The notes: generated by a model not told the origin, from the sequence alone. A DNA stretch of 64,000 nt from Photobacterium angustum (GCF_003026365.1 NZ_PYOM01000003.1:124001-188000); one strand, 5' to 3'; positions 53,773 through 63,884 are shown, counted from the first letter of the stretch. A program made the numbers and translations.

Positions 53773-55650
53773 ATGAATACAGACGATCACGCCAATAATG
53801 CACCTTTTGGTACTTTGCTAGGTTATGCCCCAGGTGGTATTGCAATCTACTCTTCCGATTACAGTACTATCGATGAAAATGAATACACCGATGATTCCGC
53901 CATGCGTAGCTACGTTCATGGTGAATATATGGGTATGAAATGGCAATGTGTCGAGTTTGCGCGACGTTTTCTTTATATCAATTACGGGTTGGTATTTACC
54001 GATGTCGGTATGGCATATGAGATTTTTTCGTTGCGTTTCTTACGCCAAGTCGTTAACGATAAAATCTTACCACTTTACGCATTTGCCAATGGCTCTCGCC
54101 AAGCGCCTGTCGCTGGTTCATTATTGATTTGGCAAAAAGGTGGAGAGTTTCAAGAAACAGGTCACGTCGCAATTATTACTCAAATTATCGATAACAAAGT
54201 CATGATTGCTGAGCAGAACGTTACGTTTGCGCCACTGCCATTAGGTCAACAATGGACACGTGAATTAACCTTACACGTTAATGATGGCTGCTACACCATT
54301 GAAGATACGTTTGAAGACTCTGAAATTTTAGGTTGGATGGCTTATAACATCGAAGCGCATGATTGTTTACCTCAACCCTCTCCTTCACCTGAGCTACTGA
54401 ATATTCAATGTGCCTATCGTGATAACCAAGCGCAATTCTCACCCCCTTGGTTAGATGAAACAGATCCGCTTGAATTAACCTACCAGCAAGCCAATAGCAA
54501 ACAGTTACTTAACGATGATATTTATCGTTATTTCACCATATCTGAAAGCGCTGAGCATGAATTAGCCAAAGCCACAAACGAATTACATTTAATGTACTTA
54601 CACGCCACAGATAAAGTTCTGCAAGACGATAGTTTGCTTGAATTGTTCGATATTCCGAAAATTTTATGGCCTCGTTTACGGTTATCATGGCAAAAACACC
54701 GCCATAGTATGTTAACAGGCCGCCTTGATTTCTGTATGTCTGATGATGGCTTAAAAGTGTATGAATACAATGCTGATTCCGCATCTTGTCACACGGAAGC
54801 GTGTTTGATCATTCAGAAATGGGCAGAGCAAGGTGGCGACATTACTGAAAATAGCCCTGCTGAAGATCTACTTAACGAGCTTGCCAGTGTATGGAAGTAC
54901 AGCCAAGAATATGATTTTGTTCATATCATGCAAGATGATGATGCAGAGGAAGATTATCACGCATTATTCATGCAAAAAGCGTTAACCTTAGCCGGCATTG
55001 AAAGCAAAATACTCAAAGGGTTGGACGGCATACATTGGAACAATATTGGACAATTAGTCGATGACGAACAACGCTTGATTCAATGTGTATGGAAAACATG
55101 GGCATGGGAAACCGCAATGGATCAAGTGCGCGAAGTTAGCAGCACCGAATATGCCGCTGTACCTATTCACACTGGCTATCCTGATACAAAAGTGCGTTTA
55201 ATCGACGTGTTACTTCGCCCTGAAGTTAAAGTGTTTGAGCCACTATGGACGGTAATACCAAGTAACAAAGCGATATTGCCTGTGCTTTGGTCTTTATTCC
55301 CCCACCATCATTATTTATTAGATACTGACTTCACCGTAACCGATGAACTGCGCCAAACTGGTTATGCCGTTAAGCCTATTGCTGGACGCTGTGGCAGCAA
55401 TATTGATTTGGTTAACCACAACGATTCAGTATTGGATACAACCGATGGGAAATTTAATAATCAGAAAAACATCTACCAGCAGCTATGGTGTTTACCTAAA
55501 GTCGCCAATAAATATATTCAGGTTTGTACTTTTACTGTCGATGGGAACTATGGCGGTGTATGTTTGCGTTCAGATGATTCATTAGTAATTAAAAAAGACA
55601 GTGATATCGAACCTTTGATTGTATTGGAAGACAGTGCGTTCTTAAAATAG
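53773..55650 (+). CDS. gss: Bifunctional glutathionylspermidine synthetase/amidase
   Basis: A 625-aa two-domain enzyme (E. coli 619). The N-terminal CHAP-type amidase has its catalytic Cys59 (MKWQCVEFARR) and His131 (QETGHVAIITQ), the same positions as in the E. coli enzyme. The C-terminal ATP-grasp synthetase (about 210-620) shows 'LDFCMSDDGLKVYEYNADSA' and 'KPIAGRCGSNIDLV'. It joins spermidine to glutathione with ATP and can reverse this by hydrolysis, a reserve and redox-buffer system. Start at ATG 53773 has a weak ribosome site. Stands alone. Confidence 0.95.
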   Translation: MNTDDHANNAPFGTLLGYAPGGIAIYSSDYSTIDENEYTDDSAMRSYVHGEYMGMKWQCVEFARRFLYINYGLVFTDVGMAYEIFSLRFLRQVVNDKILPLYAFANGSRQAPVAGSLLIWQKGGEFQETGHVAIITQIIDNKVMIAEQNVTFAPLPLGQQWTRELTLHVNDGCYTIEDTFEDSEILGWMAYNIEAHDCLPQPSPSPELLNIQCAYRDNQAQFSPPWLDETDPLELTYQQANSKQLLNDDIYRYFTISESAEHELAKATNELHLMYLHATDKVLQDDSLLELFDIPKILWPRLRLSWQKHRHSMLTGRLDFCMSDDGLKVYEYNADSASCHTEACLIIQKWAEQGGDITENSPAEDLLNELASVWKYSQEYDFVHIMQDDDAEEDYHALFMQKALTLAGIESKILKGLDGIHWNNIGQLVDDEQRLIQCVWKTWAWETAMDQVREVSSTEYAAVPIHTGYPDTKVRLIDVLLRPEVKVFEPLWTVIPSNKAILPVLWSLFPHHHYLLDTDFTVTDELRQTGYAVKPIAGRCGSNIDLVNHNDSVLDTTDGKFNNQKNIYQQLWCLPKVANKYIQVCTFTVDGNYGGVCLRSDDSLVIKKDSDIEPLIVLEDSAFLK

Positions 55651-55671
55651 TAGCCTGCTTCTATATAATAA

Positions 55672-55711
55672 AAAAACGCACAGCTTACTTTAGGTAAAAC
55701 TGTGCGTTTTT
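55672..55711. terminator. Bidirectional terminator between gss and the TonB receptor
   Basis: AAAAACGCACAG pairs with CTGTGCGTTTTT around a 16-nt loop; A- and T-runs allow use from both sides. Confidence 0.85.
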
Positions 55712-55732
55712 ATTTATATAAGTATTAAAGGA

Positions 55733-57772
55733 TTAAAACTTATATTCAGCAGAAATTTTGTATGAACGACCAGGTTCATAAACTTGCGTCCACGGTGTAC
55801 GGTAGTTTTCATCAAACGCATTGGCGACAGTGAAATCAACCTTTAAGCCTTCCATGTTTGAGGTTGGCTCCCATGAAGCATAGAAATCAACAAGTTCATA
55901 AGACTTATAAGAACCTTCGCTATCACCTTTCGGAAGGCGATCTTGAGTGCTGGCAAAGATAGCTCGTGTACCTACTTTGGTGTCGATTTCCCAGATACCG
56001 TAGTCAACTTGCGCTACCCATTTATCGGCAGGAATATTACTTAACCACTCACCCGTATTTTCATCTTTACCACGTGTTTGACCGTACGATAGCAATGTAT
56101 TTAATCTGTCATAACGGTACTGGGCAACAACTTCAAAACCTTTTAATTTAGCATTATCAATATTGTTTGAAGTACTTGTACCACCACAACCAACACCAGA
56201 ACCACGGTTTGCCATCATACACGCTATCATTTCGCTACGGCTTGGTACCGTTACATCTAGATTGATAAAGTCTTTAACTTTATTTTGGAAAACGCTTGCT
56301 GTGATCAGTAACTCATCATCACCAATAAGGTTATCGAAATTAAATGTACCTTTTAATTGGATATTATGCGCCTGCTCTGGCTTCAAGTTCGGGTTCGGTA
56401 CAAATACATTAGTAACAGGTCCCATTTCAAAGTGAGTACCGTCCATAAATAATTCAGACGTATTTGCAGCTCTAAATGCTTCGTCATATCTTAATGACCA
56501 TGCCATCCAATTTGTTGCTTGCCAGTTAGCACCTACAGATGGAGACCAAGCATCTTGCTTATTATTTTCGAACCCTTCCGCTTTTGACTCAAACGTGTCG
56601 TAACGTAAGCCTGCATCTAGTTCAAGTGACTCTAATAGTGAGTAATTAACATGAGCAAAGCCACCTAAAGTTGTTACTTTAGCACCATCAGGAGGTGTTG
56701 GACGCCTTGAGGTTGTTACTGGACGTTTAGTATCTAACTTATCTTCATAACCATCAGCACCAATAAAGACTTGGAAGCGGTCTAAATCAGATTTATTGGT
56801 AACAGAGAAACCTGTTGTAGTAATAGAACTGATATCTTTTTCAGTATTTCCATTACCTAACTCTTTAATATCTGTATCGTTACGATAAATTCTAAAGGCA
56901 CTATCAATTAGGTTACTTTCAGGGTTATAAGCATACTTTAATGTAATATTTTGATCCGTGGACGTACGGTCAATTAGTTTATCTTCTGTGCTTAATGGCT
57001 CTGTCGAGCCGACAACTGGTGGGTGTCCATCATAATCAGAAATACGGTAATCTAAACCAATACTTTGACTATCGGTAAAGTGCCAATTAAATTTAGCTAA
57101 CCCCGTCTTATTAATCGCTTCAGTACCATAGAGCTTATAACCATTGCCTTGCTCCATCACACCACTGTCTTGATAACTACCAGCTAATAACCAATCTACA
57201 TTATCTTGTTTGTTAGCTATCGCACCAACGGTGGTCACAACATTTCCGTTACTCTGGTAACCCGTTTTAACTTTGCCACCAAAGCCTGTATCTTCTACCA
57301 AGTCATCTGCAGTGATTGTATTTTGAATAACTACACCACCAATAGCACCTGAGCCATATAAAGAACTTACAGGGCCTTTTACTACCTCAATGTCACTGAT
57401 CAAAGTTGGATCTAAGAAGAAGGATGGTCGGTGATCAAACTGGACATTTTGGCGGTTCCCATCAATGATTTGTAAGACTTTATTACCTTCTAAGCCTCGA
57501 ATATTAACGGATTGATTACTCGCAACATTACCACCAACAACAGATACGTTTGGTATAAATTTTACCGCTTCAGCGACTGAGTTAACCTGCATTTCATCAA
57601 GTTCTTCGCTGCTAACTTTTGCAACCGTCCTTGTTTTATCCTGGTTAGTTTCATCAACCCTAGAAGCCGAAACAACAACCTCATCAAATTGAGAAACATC
57701 GTTGCTGGCATAAACAGATGGAGAAAGAGCCGCTACTAAAGAGCTGGCGATCAGAGTTAATTGCTTGTTCAT
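55733..57772 (-). CDS. TonB-dependent receptor, haem/haemoglobin type (HutA-like)
   Basis: A 679-aa outer-membrane receptor. Signal peptide to about residue 22 (SPSVYA/SND), TonB-box-like DEVVVSASR, then a plug with 'VKFIPNVSVVGGNVASNQSV', 'NIRGLEGNKVLQIIDGNRQN' and 'VVKGPVSSLYGSGAIGGVV'. The barrel holds a FRAA...NPNL signature (EAFRAANTSELF, PNPNLKPEQAHNI), a variant of the FRAP/NPNL box of haem receptors, and ends with YKISAEYKF (terminal Phe). This points to haem or haemoglobin uptake as in Vibrio HutA; another iron ligand cannot be excluded. A Fur-box-like site lies upstream. TAGGGA precedes the ATG. Confidence 0.85.
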   Translation of the reverse strand: MNKQLTLIASSLVAALSPSVYASNDVSQFDEVVVSASRVDETNQDKTRTVAKVSSEELDEMQVNSVAEAVKFIPNVSVVGGNVASNQSVNIRGLEGNKVLQIIDGNRQNVQFDHRPSFFLDPTLISDIEVVKGPVSSLYGSGAIGGVVIQNTITADDLVEDTGFGGKVKTGYQSNGNVVTTVGAIANKQDNVDWLLAGSYQDSGVMEQGNGYKLYGTEAINKTGLAKFNWHFTDSQSIGLDYRISDYDGHPPVVGSTEPLSTEDKLIDRTSTDQNITLKYAYNPESNLIDSAFRIYRNDTDIKELGNGNTEKDISSITTTGFSVTNKSDLDRFQVFIGADGYEDKLDTKRPVTTSRRPTPPDGAKVTTLGGFAHVNYSLLESLELDAGLRYDTFESKAEGFENNKQDAWSPSVGANWQATNWMAWSLRYDEAFRAANTSELFMDGTHFEMGPVTNVFVPNPNLKPEQAHNIQLKGTFNFDNLIGDDELLITASVFQNKVKDFINLDVTVPSRSEMIACMMANRGSGVGCGGTSTSNNIDNAKLKGFEVVAQYRYDRLNTLLSYGQTRGKDENTGEWLSNIPADKWVAQVDYGIWEIDTKVGTRAIFASTQDRLPKGDSEGSYKSYELVDFYASWEPTSNMEGLKVDFTVANAFDENYRTPWTQVYEPGRSYKISAEYKF

Positions 57773-58149
57773 ATATCCCTACTTCACAATTTTTTATTTG
57801 TAACAAAATCTGCAAACATTATTACAAACAAAAACGATAATTACTATCATTTAGATTAAGAAATGATATTTATTTGATTCGCATTATTAGAGGGAATATT
57901 CATTCCTATATAAGCCATTTACTATTGATTACTAACATTAAGAAAGGGTGTCACGGTATAATTAACGTGTGTTTTTCGTACAAAAAGAAAACAATTAACC
58001 CATCTATTTATTTGTGATTTAATAAGTATTATTTTTCACTTTAATACGCTTGATAAACAGCAATATGATTGTTAGTATGCGCGCTCGTTTTACGACACTA
58101 AGTAAGGTCGCATTACTTAGTGAATCATTTATATCAAAGAGTATTGATT
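57773..58149. other. Divergent promoter region of the TonB receptor and rplY
   Basis: 377 bp with no gene. The left part carries a Fur-like site, listed separately. The right part must hold the rplY promoter; AT-rich, no clear box assigned. Confidence 0.5.
57836..57854 (-). promoter_or_regulatory. Fur-box-like operator upstream of the TonB receptor
   Basis: GATAATTACTATCATTTAG matches the repeated GATAAT pattern of Fur boxes at most positions and lies about 65 bp before the receptor ATG. It predicts iron repression. Confidence 0.6.
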
Positions 58150-58428
58150 ATGAAATTTAATGCAGTAGTACGTACAGATCTAGGTAAAGGTGCGAGCCGC
58201 CGCCTACGTCTTCAAGAGCAATTCCCAGGTATCATTTACGGTGGTGAAGCAGCACCAGTTGCTATCGCTCTTAAGCACAGCGATGTTATCAACCAAATGG
58301 ACAAGCCTGAGTTCTACGAAGGTTTCGTACTAGTAATCGACGGTCAAGAAGTTAAAGTTAAGCCTCAAGACATTCAACGTCACCCGTTCAAGCCTAAAGT
58401 TGAACACATGGACTTCAAACGCATCTAA
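58150..58428 (+). CDS. rplY: 50S ribosomal protein L25
   Basis: A 92-aa protein of the short (E. coli-type) L25 class, started at ATG 58150; a longer in-frame start upstream (58120) would add residues not found in L25. The N-terminus reads [20 protein letters not shown], followed by [19 protein letters not shown], and the end reads [20 protein letters not shown]. It binds 5S rRNA in the large subunit. Monocistronic, with a strong terminator. Confidence 0.95.
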   Translation: MKFNAVVRTDLGKGASRRLRLQEQFPGIIYGGEAAPVAIALKHSDVINQMDKPEFYEGFVLVIDGQEVKVKPQDIQRHPFKPKVEHMDFKRI

Positions 58429-58453
58429 TTGCGGGTTCATAAACGTTTTTATT

Positions 58454-58480
58454 AAGCACTCCTCGGAGTGCTTTTTTTAT
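58454..58480 (+). terminator. Terminator of rplY
   Basis: AAGCACTCC/GGAGTGCTT stem with a 2-nt spacer followed by a T-run. Confidence 0.9.
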
Positions 58481-58507
58481 ATTTAAATAATCGCATCGAT
58501 ATATTTA

Positions 58508-58771
58508 CTAAAATAACGACTGTTGCGGATCATCCTCTTGCTCAATATTCTTATCTAACTCTTGCTGCAATTTAGCTCGGTGACGCCTTAATACTTGCTG
58601 TTTACGGCGACGACATATATCAAGTACCAGATGTTTTTCATCATCGGTCATTTTAAGCCAATACAAACGCTCTTCCCTACTACGGAAGCATCCTTTGCAA
58701 TACCCCTTATTATTCACTTCACATATTCGCGTACAGGGACTTGGAATATCAAAAAAGTCTTTCTGTTCCAT
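58508..58771 (-). CDS. DUF1289 family protein
   Basis: An 87-aa protein. Residues about 11-35 carry the DUF1289 signature PSPCTRICEVNNKGYCKGCF with four Cys that could bind a metal or Fe-S, then REERLYWLKMTDDEK. The basic helical C-terminus (ICRRRKQQVLRRHRAK) might contact nucleic acid. Function of the family is unknown. The ribosome site is weak (TAGGC). Confidence 0.85.
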   Translation of the reverse strand: MEQKDFFDIPSPCTRICEVNNKGYCKGCFRSREERLYWLKMTDDEKHLVLDICRRRKQQVLRRHRAKLQQELDKNIEQEDDPQQSLF

Positions 58772-59029
58772 GCCTACTAAATTTCGTCATCATACCTTTA
58801 ATGAGAATAATAGATTTTAATCACTCGTGCTGTTATTAAGTGAAAAACACTGACAAAATTTTGCTAATTCGTTAATTCTGTATTGATTTTATGAAAAAAT
58901 AGTCAGTTATGTTGGTTGCTTTCATCACCTCAACTCTGATAAGGTTATTCAAGTTGTCATGGCTGATAACTAATTTTTACATTATATATCTAGTCATGTC
59001 CCCGAATAGATATATCAAAGGAGGGAACC

Positions 59030-59347
59030 ATGGATTTTTTTGTACCATCGGCTAAAAACCTTGAACAAGCGGAATCTGTTTATTCCTCGATTGCTGCACA
59101 TGTCTCAGCACCTATTCCGAGCGATAGTAAACGCGTAAGTAAGTTAGTTTGGTCACATGAAGGAACGGTATGTATTGGTGAGGTAGGCAAACTTCCGCCA
59201 GATATATTCCGTGCACCTGAAGAAATTCTAGCTATTTTTGAATGTGGTGATGTATACAAAATCTGTACTCAAAACCGTGGTGTGATAAATTTCGATCCTA
59301 TTCTTGCTAATACTAAAGATGTATCTAAAGTTGAGTTCTTTAAATAG
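59030..59347 (+). CDS. Conserved-looking small protein, unknown
   Basis: A 105-aa soluble protein with a strong AAAGGAGGG 5 nt before the ATG, indicating high translation. The text MDFFVPSAKNLEQAESVYSS, then 'LVWSHEGTVCIGEVGKLP' and 'ILAIFECGDVYKICTQNRGV', suggests a compact alpha/beta fold; no catalytic motif. Own terminator. Family not recognised. Confidence 0.72.
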   Translation: MDFFVPSAKNLEQAESVYSSIAAHVSAPIPSDSKRVSKLVWSHEGTVCIGEVGKLPPDIFRAPEEILAIFECGDVYKICTQNRGVINFDPILANTKDVSKVEFFK

Positions 59348-59364
59348 CTTTATTTATTAGCAAT

Positions 59365-59393
59365 AAAAAACGCGCTTATATAGCGCGTTTTTT
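59365..59393 (+). terminator. Terminator after the 59030 gene
   Basis: AAAAAACGCGCT/AGCGCGTTTTTT stem with a 5-nt loop; A-rich left arm may also serve the convergent gene at 59421. Confidence 0.88.
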
Positions 59394-59420
59394 TATATCT
59401 TTTATTTAATATTTGTTGCC

Positions 59421-59942
59421 TTATTCGACGCGATCATCAGATTCTTCCGCTAAGTTTAAAAACTTTAAGCCTAAGCTAAGTAATAAAATCGAAACCGGTA
59501 AAATAAGAATTTTCCAATCAAGGTTATCGAAATTGACCAATACGGCTTCTAAGAACTTAACAAAAAGAATGATCACAATCACTTCTGCTAATACATTCTT
59601 TAAGTGCCCAATATTCGGTGTTTTGATCCAACCTAAAACATTTGTTTTATCTGCGTCTGGTGATTTCTTATTTGATATAAATAATGTAAATACGCCATGA
59701 GCAAAGATAAACAATACAAAAGCGATTAAGAATGTATCGAGTGACTTGATTAAATAATACGTCGCTATGTCTGCAGTATCTAAATGCGCTAGGCTGTTAT
59801 GCGGTACTTCATTAAAAAATACCACAGCAAACGCAGTATACGTTTTCATTGCACCAACAATAAAAAGTAACAATGAACCAAGAGTAGAACAAATGATGGC
59901 TAACCAGCCTACATATCGAAAAGCATTAAATGTTTTTTTCAT
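59421..59942 (-). CDS. YqhA family (UPF0114) membrane protein
   Basis: A 173-aa protein with four predicted helices (about 10-33, 60-85, 118-138, 145-162). The family block 'LKNVLAEVIVIILFVKFLEA' is clear, as is 'ALFIFAHGVF'-like 'VLFIFAHGVFTLFISNKK'. UPF0114/YqhA proteins are inner-membrane proteins of unknown role. The C-terminus is acidic. Ribosome site weak. Monocistronic. Confidence 0.8.
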   Translation of the reverse strand: MKKTFNAFRYVGWLAIICSTLGSLLLFIVGAMKTYTAFAVVFFNEVPHNSLAHLDTADIATYYLIKSLDTFLIAFVLFIFAHGVFTLFISNKKSPDADKTNVLGWIKTPNIGHLKNVLAEVIVIILFVKFLEAVLVNFDNLDWKILILPVSILLLSLGLKFLNLAEESDDRVE

Positions 59943-60042
59943 AATGGGGATAATCTAAAAGTTTTTCACATTATAAAGAATAAACCATAAACTACTAGTA
60001 ACAATGAATATCGAAAAGAACAAACAACCATTATGGTAGTAG

Positions 60043-62427
60043 TTAAAACAATCCTAACTGTGGCGCTGTAATATCATCAAAATATTTACCTATAAACGGC
60101 AAGATACCATCTGCAACCGGTTTTAATTGCTTATCAATATAATGGTTATAGTCGATAGGACTTTGACGATACTCACTTGGCTCGGCACCTGATACCGTAA
60201 ATACATATTCAATCGTCCCTTTATTTTGATATTGACGAGGGCGACCTAATTTTAGGTTCATTTCATCAGCTAAACGGGCTGCACGTACCTGTGGTGGTAT
60301 ATTTTTCTGATAGTCCGCTAAATTTCGTCTTAATCGCTTACGATAAATAAGCAAATCATCAAACTCCCCTGCTAACGTTCGCTGAGTATAATCACGGACA
60401 TAATCATCAACATCCTGACCATGGAAAACCATTTGATACAGTGACTGCTGAAAATGTTGAGCTAGTGGTGTCCAGTCAGTTCGAACCGTCTCTAATCCTT
60501 TAAATACGATCTCTTCTTTACCCCCTCGCCACACTAAACCGGCATAACGTTTTTTACTACCCGTTTCTTGTCCACGAATAGTAGGCATTAAAAACTTGTG
60601 GTAATGGGTTTCATATTCAATCTCAAGAGCCGATGTTAAGCCATATTCATCACGTAGATGCGCTGTCCACCACTGATTAATATAAGCGACTAAGTCATTT
60701 CCGATAGCATTTGCATCATCTTGTGAATGGCCTTTTTTGAGTGATACAAAAGTTGAGTCGGTATCACCATAAATCACTTCATAGCCTTTAGTTTCAATTA
60801 ACTCTCGAGTTAATTTCATTATTTCATGACCACGCATAGTAATCGATGAAGCTAAACGGTGATCAAAGAAACGACAGCCTGACGATCCTAATACACCATA
60901 AAATGAGTTCATGATGATTTTAATTGCTTGGGAAAACGCTTTTTCGCCATCACGTTTGGCTTGATCACGTGCAGCCCATAAATCTTCAATCATCTTCGGT
61001 AAGAAATGCTTGGTCCGATGAAAACGTCCGCCGCGAAATCCATTAATGGCTTGGTGTTCCGCTTTACCTTCTTCTTGATTTAACCCTTCTACTAGCCCCA
61101 TAGGATCAATCCGAAAAGATCGGATAATCGAAGGGTATAGTGATTTAAAATCAAGAACTAATACAGAATCATACAACCCGGGTTTAGAGTCCATCACATA
61201 ACCGCCGGGACTTGCAATCCAATTATCACTAACAAGGTTTGGTGCGATATAACCTGCTCTGTGTAATTGTGGCATATAAAGGTTGGTAAAGGCGGCAACT
61301 GAGCCCCCTACACGATCCAATTCAACGCCCGTTAAACGGCACCGTTCAATAGCAAAATCGAGTAAATGAGTATGCTCAAAAATGCGAGTCACTAACGCAC
61401 AATCTTGTAAGTTATATTTAGCAAGTGAGAGCTTATCATGGCGAAACATATGATTAATTTCCGCCATCCGATCATGAACGTTATGAATCGCTTTACCTTC
61501 ACCCAATAATTCTTGTGAAACTGACTCTAGCGACCACGAACGAAAGTTATAAGTCGCGGTTTTAAGCGTATCAATACCATCCATGACGACTCGTCCGGGA
61601 ACAGTAATAAACCCTTGATTAGGATTTTGCGAAGATGGTCGATAATGTGGTGTTTGTCGTCCACGACCAATACGTAAATTAACTTTATTCCACTCAGCAC
61701 GATGCAGTAATAAACGAAAATCAAAGTCGATAACGTTCCATCCAATGATCACATCAGGATCAAAAGCCATAAACCACGACTCTAACGACTGTAATAATGC
61801 CTTTTCATTTTCGACCCACTCGATGAACAATTCACTAGAATCGCTATAACCATCAGGTGCTTGCCCTACCATGATCACTCGGCTATCAGCATCGCAGTGT
61901 AAACCAATAGAATACAGTACGCCTTTTTCAGAACACTCAATATCTAACGACACGACATTCAGTGTTGGCACATAATCAACAGGTTTTACTTTAGTTTTTG
62001 TAACTTCAATATGGCCTGAACGCTGGCGCTGATCACCGGTAAAAACCAAACCGCCACGAACAAAACGTTCCATTAAGTAGCGATCTGCTAAACGAATATC
62101 TGATTCAAAAACATCAATAAGCTCAGCAGAAAGTGCTTTTACCGCAGAGAAGCCATCGCGAATAGTCTGGCAATAACAGGCAGAAACAACATGATGTTGA
62201 AAGGTTTTAAGTGGCAGATCTTTCCACTCTGTCGTGATATTCGCACTCGTTAATACCTGTTGAGCTTGCGCTTTTTGCTCTGTACGAACAAAGAAAACAG
62301 GCTTATCTCCTATAATAGACAAACGATATGGACCATTTTCTGTTTTAACCCAGAGAATGATTTCTGTTTGTCCATTAATGTCACGACTTTGGCGAGTTAA
62401 GACAAAACCCGTTGTTAACGACTGCAA
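60043..62427 (-). CDS. polB: DNA polymerase II (family B)
   Basis: A 794-aa polymerase (E. coli 783), read from TTG 62427 with AGAGG 7 nt upstream; the N-terminus GFVLTRQSRDINGQTE aligns with the start of E. coli Pol II, so the TTG start is right. Exonuclease motifs: DIECSEKGVLYSIGL (Exo I), GWNVIDFDFRLLL (Exo II) and YNLQDCALVTRI (Exo III). Polymerase motifs: DFKSLYPSIIRSFRIDP (A), KIIMNSFYGVLGS (B) and YGDTDSTF (C). SOS-linked translesion and repair synthesis. 24 bp separate it from the nucleotidyltransferase gene upstream on the same strand. Confidence 0.95.
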   Translation of the reverse strand: MQSLTTGFVLTRQSRDINGQTEIILWVKTENGPYRLSIIGDKPVFFVRTEQKAQAQQVLTSANITTEWKDLPLKTFQHHVVSACYCQTIRDGFSAVKALSAELIDVFESDIRLADRYLMERFVRGGLVFTGDQRQRSGHIEVTKTKVKPVDYVPTLNVVSLDIECSEKGVLYSIGLHCDADSRVIMVGQAPDGYSDSSELFIEWVENEKALLQSLESWFMAFDPDVIIGWNVIDFDFRLLLHRAEWNKVNLRIGRGRQTPHYRPSSQNPNQGFITVPGRVVMDGIDTLKTATYNFRSWSLESVSQELLGEGKAIHNVHDRMAEINHMFRHDKLSLAKYNLQDCALVTRIFEHTHLLDFAIERCRLTGVELDRVGGSVAAFTNLYMPQLHRAGYIAPNLVSDNWIASPGGYVMDSKPGLYDSVLVLDFKSLYPSIIRSFRIDPMGLVEGLNQEEGKAEHQAINGFRGGRFHRTKHFLPKMIEDLWAARDQAKRDGEKAFSQAIKIIMNSFYGVLGSSGCRFFDHRLASSITMRGHEIMKLTRELIETKGYEVIYGDTDSTFVSLKKGHSQDDANAIGNDLVAYINQWWTAHLRDEYGLTSALEIEYETHYHKFLMPTIRGQETGSKKRYAGLVWRGGKEEIVFKGLETVRTDWTPLAQHFQQSLYQMVFHGQDVDDYVRDYTQRTLAGEFDDLLIYRKRLRRNLADYQKNIPPQVRAARLADEMNLKLGRPRQYQNKGTIEYVFTVSGAEPSEYRQSPIDYNHYIDKQLKPVADGILPFIGKYFDDITAPQLGLF

Positions 62428-62451
62428 ATAAAACCTCTGCTGTTGATATGA

Positions 62452-63222
62452 TCACCCGATCTTTTTTTCTATTTTTTCAAACTCTGCCACAATCCAATCA
62501 CCAACATGTTCAACTAAAAACAAAGCGGCACGTTTGGGCACTTGCGGACCATTAATTAGAATTTGAATACGTTCAATATCGACTGTTTTGTAAGGATAAA
62601 AATGAAGAAAGAAGTCTGCACATTGCTGTTCACTATAAGCTAAACTCGATGTGCGATGTGCCACCAGCATAAAACAACTTCGTAGCATCTTCTTACCCAC
62701 CTTTCGGCACAATGCGTTATATTCTGTCACGCTTTTCGTTGCCATGATTTTACTACGACAATCCGCAAGTACCGCTTTTATATCACTATTAAACGCTTTT
62801 GCTATCTCCCAACTCGGTTCAAACAAACCAAATTGTGTCGCCAAGCTATCGCCATAAAGGCATACGCTACAGTGCTTAAACCAAAAACCCCATTTAAAAA
62901 TCGATGCCAGTGTCATCACTTCATCTCGCGTAACCACCGTCAGATCAACCTGAGTGATAACGTTATAACGATAGGCTATTTGTTGACAAAGTGAGTCTAA
63001 TACACGGTTTTCTGATGCCGATAATGATCTATTAACAACCAGTGTTATATTAAGATCCGAACGTTCTGTTCTCGCGCAACGAGCGGCAACACTGCCATTA
63101 AGGTATATGCTGTGTATCTGCTCTGAAAACTCAGCCTGAAATTGTTTTACCAAAGCTAATAACACTGGCATATAAGGTGCTTGAAATGGGGTTAATTCAT
63201 CAAGAACAGGTAGTCTTTTCAT
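62452..63222 (-). CDS. Nucleotidyltransferase-domain protein
   Basis: A 256-aa protein. The N-terminal pol-beta-type nucleotidyltransferase core is seen as 'IYLNGSVAARCARTERSDLN' (residues about 39-58), where GS...SD supplies the metal-binding Asp, followed by ITLVVN and a possible third acidic strand (TQVDLTVVTRDE). The C-terminal half is helical. It resembles stand-alone aminoglycoside-adenylyltransferase-like or MNT-type proteins; substrate unknown. No HEPN partner is next to it. Just upstream of polB on the same strand, so possibly co-transcribed. Confidence 0.72.
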   Translation of the reverse strand: MKRLPVLDELTPFQAPYMPVLLALVKQFQAEFSEQIHSIYLNGSVAARCARTERSDLNITLVVNRSLSASENRVLDSLCQQIAYRYNVITQVDLTVVTRDEVMTLASIFKWGFWFKHCSVCLYGDSLATQFGLFEPSWEIAKAFNSDIKAVLADCRSKIMATKSVTEYNALCRKVGKKMLRSCFMLVAHRTSSLAYSEQQCADFFLHFYPYKTVDIERIQILINGPQVPKRAALFLVEHVGDWIVAEFEKIEKKIG

Positions 63223-63462
63223 TACAAATACAACTCATAGACAGCTTCAATCCGTAAAAACAGCAATAACAAATCGTAATAAAAATGTAGATTTTTATGC
63301 TTTATTCTCTCTATATACTACCAAATTCAACCTATCGATAGTAAAAACTCAAAATCGCTGTTTTTCTGCTTAAATTTTCATTCAAACTATCATAGGCATC
63401 GCTTCTTACTGCGGTTTTAGTATAATCACCACTCTTACAAACAAAGAGACAGATCTTAATCT

Positions 63463-63789
63463 ATGGAAACTCAAAACCTGATTTCTTACGATGACGTTAT
63501 CGATGCGGCATACGATATTTTCTTAGAAATGGCACAAGATAACTTAGAGCCAGCAGACGTATTATTATTCACTGCACAATTTGAAGATCGTGGTGCAGCT
63601 GAAATCGTTGAAACACGTGATGACTGGGCAGAACACGCTGGTTTTGATGTGGATAAAGAGCTTTTTGCTGAAGTTATCATTGGTCTTGTTAACGAAGAAA
63701 ACGATGAACTAGATGACGTGTTTGCACGCATGCTAATCAGCCGTGATCCTGAAAACAAAGGCTGTCATATTTTATGGAAACGCGATTAG
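63463..63789 (+). CDS. yciU: HI1450/YciU family dsDNA-mimic protein
   Basis: A 108-aa very acidic protein (many Asp/Glu): LISYDDVIDAAYDIFLEMAQ, LEPADVLLFTAQFEDRGAAE, then DKELFAEVIIGLVNEENDEL. This matches the DUF440 family (E. coli YciU, H. influenzae HI1450), whose charge pattern imitates double-stranded DNA and which is thought to bind HU-type proteins. Monocistronic with a strong terminator. Confidence 0.88.
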   Translation: METQNLISYDDVIDAAYDIFLEMAQDNLEPADVLLFTAQFEDRGAAEIVETRDDWAEHAGFDVDKELFAEVIIGLVNEENDELDDVFARMLISRDPENKGCHILWKRD

Positions 63790-63807
63790 ACATCGTATTC
63801 CTGATAT

Positions 63808-63858
63808 AAAAAAGGCGATATCAACATCTTTTCAATTGATGTGATATCGCCTTTTTTT
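63808..63858. terminator. Bidirectional terminator after yciU
   Basis: AAAAAAGGCGATATCAACATC pairs with GATGTGATATCGCCTTTTTT (one mismatch); serves yciU and the minus-strand gene ending at 63885. Confidence 0.88.
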
Positions 63859-63884
63859 ACTTTCACAAAAATAATAGAGCTTAA

